A stretch of 20,259 nucleotides of DNA, from contig CAJTNW010000016.1 of assembly GCA_910577795.1 (NCBI GenBank), positions 1 through 20,259 of the forward strand, read 5' to 3'. The position numbers and the translations under genes were made by a program. This document shows, piece by piece, positions 14,439-20,259 of the stretch. Origin of the DNA: an uncultured Christensenella sp. Its GTDB lineage: Bacteria > Bacillota > Clostridia > Christensenellales > UBA3700. The stretch's first letter is position 1, and each line of letters starts with the position of its first letter. The notes beneath the pieces are model-generated. The model ran no database searches, had not been told where the DNA came from, and saw only the letters and a list, made by a program, of their open reading frames with translations.

Positions 14439-16400
14439 CTATCCTCCTATTTTTTCAAAAGCATCTTGTTTATTAAAGTTTGCATTTGTATTAATATATT
14501 CTTTTCTTGCAGTAGCATTATCACCCATAAGAGTTGTAATCATTCTCTCCGCCTCAGTTACATCATCAATAGTAACTTTCATTAAAGAGCGGTTTTCAGG
14601 ATTCATAGTAGTTTCCCAAAGTTGTTCAGGGTTCATTTCTCCCAAACCTTTGTATCTCTGTATAGTCTTTTTGCCACTTATGTTTTCTAGCAATTCTTTA
14701 AGTTTTGCATCATCATAAACGTAAATTGCTTCCCCTTTATTTTCCACCTTATAAAGTGGAGGCATACCAATATACACATGCCCTTCCAATATTAAAGGTC
14801 GCATATATCTATAAAAGAATGTCAACAAAATTGCCCTAATATGTGCACCATCTTGGTCGGCATCGGCAAGTATAATAACTTTATCGTATTTTAAATTGTC
14901 TATATTAAAATCATGCGAAAAACCTGCACCCAAAGCACTAATTATTGTACAAATCTCTTCGTTTGCAAGGGTTTTGTCAAGTTTAGATTTTTCAACATTA
15001 AGAGGTTTACCTCTAAGTGGCAAAATTGCCTGAAAATCTCTATCTCTACCATTTTTTGCAGAGCCTCCTGCAGAGTCACCCTCAACTATAAACAACTCAT
15101 TTCTTTTAGCATTTTTACCAATGCATGGCGCAAGTTTACCTATTAGTTTATTTGCAGCAATATCACGCATTTTTTTGGATACATCTTTGCTATTTTGCAG
15201 TCTTTCTCTTTCTTTTTTAGAGGCAAGTGCTAAAGCAAAAATATCTGCTATCATATTTTTAGGCAATTTTTTGTATACCTCACCTAAACCGCTAAACACC
15301 ATATCTTCTAAAGGTTTTTTAATCCACGCATTAGATAATTTTGATTTAGTTTGTCCCTCAAACTCAGGGTCTTTCATTTGAATAAGCATTACAACTGTAA
15401 GTCCATCACGAAAATCATCTCCAACAAAAGGAGTATCTTTATCCTTAATAAACCCATTTGTTTTTGCATAATCATTCATAAATTTAGTTAAGCCTTGCTT
15501 AAAGCCTGTTTCATGAGTACCACCCTCATGAGTTGGAATGTTATTTACAAAACTTGTTATGCTCTCAACTCCGTCTGTATGTTGAAGTGCCGCTTTTATT
15601 CTTATATTTTCACCTACACTTTCAAAATAAATAGGTGAATCATATAATGATTTTTTATTTTCATTTTGGTATTTTACAAAATCAACAAGTCCACCATTAT
15701 AATGATAACTTGCTCTTCTTGGCATACCATTTTCGTCTCGCTCCCTCTCGTCACGCAATGTTATTGTAAGACTACTATTTAAAAAAGCAAGTTCCTTAAT
15801 TCTTTTATTTACATTATCAAAAGAAATTCTATTATGCCCAAACACTCTATCATCTGGCATAAAAACTACTTTTGTTCCATGCAATTTTTTATCGCACTTT
15901 TTAGTAGTCATTGCATTTTTTCTTATACCACTTTTGATTTTACCATCAATTTCAGGAGAATGAAATTCAATATAATTTTCTGTACCATCGCGCCATACTG
16001 TTGCATTAAGCCATCTTGACACAGCATTAGTAACCGCTGAACCTACACCATGCAAACCACCAGAAAACTTATAGTCATCACTGCCAAACTTTGCGCCTGA
16101 GTGAAGTTTAGTAAAAACAATTTCCAGTGCAGGAATTTTTAGTTCTTTATGAAGGTCAACTGGTATACCTCTTCCGTTATCTGTAACACTAACACTGCCA
16201 TCAGATAATAACTCAATATCCACCCTATCGCCATGCCCATTTGCAATTTCGTCAATACTGTTATCTACAATTTCCCACAATATATGGTGCAAGCCTTTTG
16301 ATGACGAATCACCAATATACATACCAGGTCTGCGTCTTACAGCATCAAGTCCTTCTAACACCTCTATGCTTTTGGATGAGTATTCTTTATTGTTTGCCAT
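14439..16400 (-). CDS. parE: Type IIA topoisomerase subunit B, topoisomerase IV (ParE) type
   Basis: 653 residues, the ATPase subunit. Seen: GHKL ATPase domain with RRRPGMYIG (22-30), EIVDNSIDE (Glu43, Asn47), DNGRGIP (Asp74 and glycines), GGLHGVGSAV, then the transducer domain, then the TOPRIM domain with IVEGDSAGGSAKNGRDR, PLRGKPLNVEK and DADQDGAHIR, whose acidic residues hold Mg2+, and the C-terminal QRYKGLGEMNPEQLW. Length suits the Gram-positive ParE/GyrB without the E. coli insert. ParE and GyrB are hard to tell apart by eye; the call follows the partner, which lacks the GyrA box, and the absence of recF or dnaN next to it. ATG at 16398-16400 has AGGAGA 4 bases away. First gene of the parE-parC pair. 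Confidence 0.88.
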   Translation of the reverse strand: MANNKEYSSKSIEVLEGLDAVRRRPGMYIGDSSSKGLHHILWEIVDNSIDEIANGHGDRVDIELLSDGSVSVTDNGRGIPVDLHKELKIPALEIVFTKLHSGAKFGSDDYKFSGGLHGVGSAVTNAVSRWLNATVWRDGTENYIEFHSPEIDGKIKSGIRKNAMTTKKCDKKLHGTKVVFMPDDRVFGHNRISFDNVNKRIKELAFLNSSLTITLRDERERDENGMPRRASYHYNGGLVDFVKYQNENKKSLYDSPIYFESVGENIRIKAALQHTDGVESITSFVNNIPTHEGGTHETGFKQGLTKFMNDYAKTNGFIKDKDTPFVGDDFRDGLTVVMLIQMKDPEFEGQTKSKLSNAWIKKPLEDMVFSGLGEVYKKLPKNMIADIFALALASKKERERLQNSKDVSKKMRDIAANKLIGKLAPCIGKNAKRNELFIVEGDSAGGSAKNGRDRDFQAILPLRGKPLNVEKSKLDKTLANEEICTIISALGAGFSHDFNIDNLKYDKVIILADADQDGAHIRAILLTFFYRYMRPLILEGHVYIGMPPLYKVENKGEAIYVYDDAKLKELLENISGKKTIQRYKGLGEMNPEQLWETTMNPENRSLMKVTIDDVTEAERMITTLMGDNATARKEYINTNANFNKQDAFEKIGG

Positions 16401-16487
16401 AATATCTCCTTATCTTATGCAATTACAAAATGCTTTAAGTAATGATTAAATCAATATAATAAAATTAACATTATTTTAATTATACAT

Positions 16488-16496
16488 ATTATAACA
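16488..16496 (-). promoter_or_regulatory. Extended -10 promoter of parE-parC
   Basis: The minus strand reads TGTTATAAT (16488-16496), a perfect extended -10, with only a poor -35 (TTTATT at 16511-16516). A second TATAAT at 16479-16484 with TTGTAA 18 bases upstream is an alternative or second promoter. Confidence 0.55.
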
Positions 16497-16506
16497 CATT
16501 ATTTAC

Positions 16507-16556
16507 AAAAAATAAAGAGTGAATTACAATTTTTTTTAAAAAAGTAGCTCACTCTT
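16507..16556 (-). terminator. Terminator of alpha/beta hydrolase gene
   Basis: AAGAGTGA (16515-16522) pairs with TCACTCTT (16549-16556), with a further TAC/GTA and T-run/A-run helix inside. On the minus strand the stem is followed by TATTTTTT. It insulates parE from the upstream gene. Confidence 0.8.
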
Positions 16557-16591
16557 AATAATTAATCTTTAAAACTCAACATTTTTTCAAT

Positions 16592-17548
16592 TTATGCAGT
16601 TTGATTATTCTCTTTATCTTCACAATTTGATTTTATCACACAACTATTAAAGAAATTAAGTGCATCAAACATCACTTGGTCACGAATATCCTCATTTAAA
16701 AGTTCATGTCTTTTATCTGGATATAATTTTACAGAAACCTCTTTTATACCAGTATCAACATATGTTTCAAAAAGTTTTTCAACTTTTTTACCATAGCCAC
16801 CAACTGGGTCTTTATCACCGCTTATAATTAATATTTTAAGTTCTTTTCTTATGCAGTCAAGGTTACATTCCTCATACAAATCTTTTACACCACAAAATAA
16901 TGATTTAAAAAATCCTATTGAAGCAACTGCACCGCACCACTCATCTTCGTTATATTTTTTTACAGAATCCAAGTTACTGCAAACCCAAGCATTTTCCATT
17001 TTATCATAAGCAAACTTTTTGTCAAATCCGCCAAAAGCCATTTTAGTGATAAATTTTGCTGGTTTATCTTTTCCACAAAAAACTTTTTGTAATTTAGATA
17101 CTATCTCACCAGTTTTAATATCCAACCCCTTTTGTTTAGCAGACCCACACAAAATAACACCCTCTAACAAATCGCTTGCTCTTTGGATAAATGACTGACT
17201 TAAAAATGAGCCGAAACTATGTCCGAATAAACACAAAGGTAAATTATATTTTTCTTTTATATGCTTTGCTAAATCTATTTGGTCAGCAACAGTATCGGCA
17301 AAACTATCACCATCAGTTACAATACCAAGCCCCAAGCCTTCCACAGCAGTTCTGCCATGTCCTCTTGTATCCATACCAACCACAATATAACCATTATAAT
17401 TTAAAAATTCAGCAAAAAAGTCATATCTTTGAATATGTTCTGCCATGCCATGTATGATTTGTACAACTCCTACTGGTTCTTTTACATCATCCCAATAATA
17501 AGCATAACTTTCAAATCCTGATTCACTTTTAAATTTTTCAGTAACCAT
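16592..17548 (-). CDS. Alpha/beta hydrolase, monoacylglycerol lipase/lysophospholipase type
   Basis: 318 residues. Seen: oxyanion-region IIHGMAEHIQRYDFFAEFL (31-49), GMDTRGHGRT (58-67), nucleophile elbow GHSFGS with Ser111, the acid in SGDKDPVGGYG (Asp247) and catalytic His281 in YPDKRHELLNE. This is the full triad of the Hydrolase_4 (serine aminopeptidase S33) family, which includes monoacylglycerol lipases and lysophospholipases. No signal peptide, so cytoplasmic. The substrate is most likely a mono-acyl lipid ester, by family only. ATG at 17546-17548 has GGAG (17555-17558) 6 bases away. It is divergent from murG, with a 278-base gap, and ends in its own terminator. Confidence 0.9.
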   Translation of the reverse strand: MVTEKFKSESGFESYAYYWDDVKEPVGVVQIIHGMAEHIQRYDFFAEFLNYNGYIVVGMDTRGHGRTAVEGLGLGIVTDGDSFADTVADQIDLAKHIKEKYNLPLCLFGHSFGSFLSQSFIQRASDLLEGVILCGSAKQKGLDIKTGEIVSKLQKVFCGKDKPAKFITKMAFGGFDKKFAYDKMENAWVCSNLDSVKKYNEDEWCGAVASIGFFKSLFCGVKDLYEECNLDCIRKELKILIISGDKDPVGGYGKKVEKLFETYVDTGIKEVSVKLYPDKRHELLNEDIRDQVMFDALNFFNSCVIKSNCEDKENNQTA

Positions 17549-17656
17549 AACTATCTCCTAAAAAATGTTAACTCTAAACTAAAATTTACACAATAATAGT
17601 ATATGCAAAAAAAATGGTAATATTTAGCAAAGTATAATTACTTTAGTTTAAAATCT

Positions 17657-17670
17657 TATATTGCAATATA
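17657..17670. promoter_or_regulatory. 14-base perfect palindrome between divergent genes
   Basis: TATATTGCAATATA is a perfect palindrome in the gap between the hydrolase and murG. It could be a binding site for a dimeric regulator, but AT-rich DNA makes such palindromes by chance. Confidence 0.3.
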
Positions 17671-17794
17671 GCACATATATTTTACTATAAAGCAAAATAT
17701 TTTTCAAGGGAAATTTAATATATTTTTATTTTTATTGCAAAAATCGGCATATTTTGTACCTTTTGGGTAATAAAATAAAATGAAAAATAAAAAT

Positions 17795-17814
17795 TTTGCA
17801 TAAAATTTGCATAA
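17795..17814 (+). repeat. Two tandem copies of TTTGCATAA, 11-base period
   Basis: Copies at 17795-17803 and 17806-17814 lie directly before the murG ribosome site (AGG at 17818-17820). The 11-base period is about one helical turn. Confidence 0.45.
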
Positions 17815-17826
17815 GGCAGGCTTTAT

Positions 17827-18846
17827 ATGAGTACTATTATTTTAACTGGTGGTGGCAGTGGCGGACATATTATTCCAAACATTGCACTTATCCCTTATTT
17901 AAAAAAGCATTTTGATAAAATTTATTATGTTGGTGAGGCTGGTGGAATGGAAGAAAAAATTGCTAACCAACACAACATAACCTTTCATCCAATAAAAGCC
18001 ATTAAATTTGACAGAGTTAAAATTTTAAAAAACTTTAAAATCCCTTTTGTACTACCAAAATACATTAATGATGGTGTTGAATTGCTTGAAAAACTTGATG
18101 CTGACGTAGTTTTTTCTAAAGGTGGTTATGTATCCTTGCCTATTACTTATGCTTGCAAAAAACTAAAGATTCCTTATGTTATTCATGAGGCAGATAAAAG
18201 TTTAGGTCTTGCCAATAAACTTGCTGGCAAGTCTGCAAGCAAAATAATCACATCTGATACATCTTGCAATAAAAGCAGTAAATATATAACCTTAGGCACA
18301 CCAATAAGAGATGAGATTTTGCAAGGAAACCCCACAAAAATCGCTACTAAATTGCATCTTGATATAAATAAGCCTACTATTTTAGTAGTTGGTGGTAGCC
18401 TTGGTGCAAAAGCAATAAATGACTGTATTATAAGTTGCCTTGGTAGTCTTACAAAAAAATATAATATCATTCATCTTACAGGCAAAGGCAAATTGCCGGA
18501 TATAAAAATGAATAATTATTACCCTATAGAATATGTAGATAACATAGGTGATTATTATGCAACGGCTTCGCTTGTTATTGCAAGAGCGGGTGCAGGAGTT
18601 ATTACTGAATTGCAAGCAATTGGAGTACGTAGCATACTAATACCTTTGCCAGAGAGTGCATCACGTGGCGACCAATTGGAAAATGCTAAAAAAAGTAATT
18701 TTACTGTAATAAGGCAGGAAGATTTAACACCTGACTTATTGCTAGAAAAAATTAATACTACAATGTCATCGCCAAAACCTATCAGCAATTATGATAGAGA
18801 AACCTCTCAAAAAATAGTTGACCAAATACTTTTAAGTTTAAAATAA
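17827..18846 (+). CDS. murG: MurG, lipid II GlcNAc transferase
   Basis: 339 residues. MurG adds GlcNAc from UDP-GlcNAc to lipid I at the inner face of the membrane, making lipid II for the cell wall. Seen: N-terminal glycine loop GGGSGGHIIPN (8-18), GGYVSLP, IHEAD with His120-Glu121 followed by GLANKLAGKSA, TLGTPIRDEI, GGSLGAKAIN (about 189-198), then RAGAGVITEL (about 254-263) and LPESASRGDQLENA, where GDQ replaces the usual DHQ. This is a GT-B fold enzyme of the variant type often seen in Clostridia. It stands alone rather than in a cell-division cluster. The ribosome site is modest: AGG 6 bases before the ATG. A weak promoter TTGTAC, 16 bases, TAAAAT lies about 50-80 bases upstream. Confidence 0.9.
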   Translation: MSTIILTGGGSGGHIIPNIALIPYLKKHFDKIYYVGEAGGMEEKIANQHNITFHPIKAIKFDRVKILKNFKIPFVLPKYINDGVELLEKLDADVVFSKGGYVSLPITYACKKLKIPYVIHEADKSLGLANKLAGKSASKIITSDTSCNKSSKYITLGTPIRDEILQGNPTKIATKLHLDINKPTILVVGGSLGAKAINDCIISCLGSLTKKYNIIHLTGKGKLPDIKMNNYYPIEYVDNIGDYYATASLVIARAGAGVITELQAIGVRSILIPLPESASRGDQLENAKKSNFTVIRQEDLTPDLLLEKINTTMSSPKPISNYDRETSQKIVDQILLSLK

Positions 18847-18848
18847 AC

Positions 18849-18885
18849 AAAAAAATGGATTTAATCTAGTTAAATCCATTTTTTT
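18849..18885. terminator. Bidirectional intrinsic terminator between convergent genes
   Basis: A perfect 16-bp stem (18849-18864 with 18870-18885), core ATGGATTTAA/TTAAATCCAT, with a 5-base loop and A and T runs. It begins just after the murG stop and also serves the LRR gene on the minus strand. Confidence 0.93.
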
Positions 18886-18920
18886 ATTTCATAAACTCTT
18901 TTTACAATATTTTTTATTAA

Positions 18921-20259
18921 TTAAATTTCATTACCATTTTTGTCAACTCTGCCATCTGAGCATTGTACAACATAGTTAAGTCCATAATCCCAATTATTAC
19001 CTTTCAATAGTACTTTCCATTCTTCTTTATTTCCACTAAAATTAAATGTATTTATTGTGCCACAATTTTCAAAAGCATAAGCACCAATTTTTGTTGAACT
19101 GCTTTGAATAATAATTGTATCCAAAGCACTGCAATTACTAAAGGCATAACTATTTATAATTATACTACCCTGCAAATTAACTGTCTTTAAAGATGTACAA
19201 TTTACAAAAGCATAATCTCCTACATTAACATTTCCACTAAGAGTAATATTTGATATAGTTGTGTAGTTTGCAAACGCACCACTTGCTATATTATTAACAG
19301 AACTTGCAATACTACTATTTTTGCCTCCTAATATCAAAGTTTTTTCATCAACCGACATTAAGCAATTATTTTTACTTACAAAAGCAGTATTTGTTTTATC
19401 CCCTTCACTTAAAACTTCTATTTTTTCCAACTTATTACTTAAACCAGCAAAAACATATTCATTTATTTTAACAATATCTAAAGTAATTTTTAGATTTGTG
19501 ATTTCGTTATATTGCTTGCTTGCATTATCGTACAAAGATAATTTATTTGCAATAAATACCGGATTAGCATAAATGTTTTTAAAATTCTTGTTACACCAAT
19601 TTTTAAGATTATTAATATTAACATTACTTAAATTATTGCAGTTTTTAAAAGCATCAATTCCAAAATTATTTAAACTATCAGGAATAGTTATACTTGTCAA
19701 ATTACTACAGCCATTAAACGCATTATTTCCTACTGCTACCAAATTATTGCTTAACTTTAAATAAGATATATTATCACAACCACCAAAAGAATAATTACCA
19801 ATACTAGTAACATTATCAGGAATTTCAATATTACTTAATCCAGTACAATTTTGAAAAGCATAATCACAAATAGTTTTAACACTATTTCCTATTGTTACTT
19901 TTGCAAGTCCTGTGCAACCTCTAAAAGCACCGTCACCAATAGTTGTTAAATCTGACATATTAGTACAATTTTTAAAAGCCCAGTCACCTATGTTAGTAAC
20001 ATTGTTTGGAATAACCAATTTTTGCAAACCACTACAACCTTCAAAAGCACCATATTTTATATTTGTTAACTTTTGCGGAAGATTTATATTCCTTAACTTT
20101 TTGTACCCTACAAAGGCTGCATACTCTATATTTGTTATATTGTCATTTAAGTCCAAATCAATAACTAATTGATTATCAATATAAAAGTTTTGTGCAAAAT
20201 ATAACGGATTAGCATCTTTACTTGCAAAATTTATATCACACCAAGCAACGTCATCACTA
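18921..20259 (-). CDS. BspA-like leucine-rich repeat protein, 5'-truncated by window edge
   Basis: At least 446 residues. The frame is open to the right edge; the first in-window start is a TTG at 20156, but the residues before it (DVAWCDINFASKDANPLYFA) are a clear family module, so the true start lies outside. About 13 copies of the 22-23 residue LRR_5 (BspA) unit are seen, with pattern AFxNCxxLxxIxIPxxVTxIGxxAF. Two linker modules of the type W C xx NF xx ANP (at the edge and near residues 180-220 of the in-window part) divide the repeats. The C-terminus ends with KEEWKVLLKGNNWDYG and VQCSDG, the usual cap of these proteins. Such proteins are mostly exported or surface-bound adhesion or scaffold proteins. 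The signal peptide, if present, is outside. One repeat is about 6 residues short. Confidence 0.88.
   Translation of the reverse strand, partial: SDDVAWCDINFASKDANPLYFAQNFYIDNQLVIDLDLNDNITNIEYAAFVGYKKLRNINLPQKLTNIKYGAFEGCSGLQKLVIPNNVTNIGDWAFKNCTNMSDLTTIGDGAFRGCTGLAKVTIGNSVKTICDYAFQNCTGLSNIEIPDNVTSIGNYSFGGCDNISYLKLSNNLVAVGNNAFNGCSNLTSITIPDSLNNFGIDAFKNCNNLSNVNINNLKNWCNKNFKNIYANPVFIANKLSLYDNASKQYNEITNLKITLDIVKINEYVFAGLSNKLEKIEVLSEGDKTNTAFVSKNNCLMSVDEKTLILGGKNSSIASSVNNIASGAFANYTTISNITLSGNVNVGDYAFVNCTSLKTVNLQGSIIINSYAFSNCSALDTIIIQSSSTKIGAYAFENCGTINTFNFSGNKEEWKVLLKGNNWDYGLNYVVQCSDGRVDKNGNEI

Noticed and set aside
16507..16556. Long hairpin as a small RNA
   Set aside because: Its place after the hydrolase stop and the T-run on the minus strand fit a terminator.
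1..20259. Insertion sequence, prophage or defence system
   Set aside because: No transposase, integrase, phage or defence protein motifs, and no target duplications were seen.

Overview
The window is AT-rich throughout and tightly packed. It has Gram-positive type ribosome sites (GGAGG), many A/T-flanked hairpin terminators, extended -10 (TGnTATAAT) promoters and a Clostridia-like gene set: hexameric glutamate dehydrogenase, YqeY, a clostridial-type MurG, WG-repeat and BspA-type LRR proteins. This points to an uncultured or gut-type member of the Bacillota (Clostridia-like). No internal TGA occurs in any long gene and Trp is TGG, so the standard bacterial code applies. I see no mobile element, CRISPR array, tRNA or rRNA. 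The species cannot be named from this alone.

Layout. 1-706 (+): 3' part of a membrane protein. 764-5969 (-): P2-type Ca2+/Mn2+ ATPase, then yqeY overlapping a short QueG-like Fe-S protein, then a degenerate dehydrogenase-fold protein. 5996-6123 (-): a yybP-ykoY (Mn2+) riboswitch with its own terminator, in the ATPase leader. 6460-7815 (+): gdhA with a well-formed promoter and terminator. 8100-9248 (-): RNA-polymerase alpha-CTD-like domain joined to WG repeats. 9457-11952 (+): exported beta-propeller/SH3-like protein with a C-terminal membrane anchor. 12011-16400 (-): parE-parC (topoisomerase IV type) operon. 16592-17548 (-): alpha/beta hydrolase. 17827-18846 (+): murG. 18921-20259 (-): BspA-like LRR protein running off the right edge.

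The clearest regulatory unit is the ATPase with its leader. The conserved ACAAGAC strand of the aptamer is also the 5' arm of an intrinsic terminator, so metal binding should favour read-through. That makes manganese export a likely role for the pump. The pump also lacks the Glu of calcium site I, as single-site bacterial pumps do.

Other points of interest: the alpha-CTD/WG fusion; a dehydrogenase-fold protein that has lost its metal and nucleotide motifs; an inverted repeat that would hide the ribosome site of that gene in read-through RNA but not in RNA from its own promoter; and a ParC with Gly at the acidic quinolone-contact position. Four convergent gene pairs are separated by near-perfect terminators that could work in both directions.
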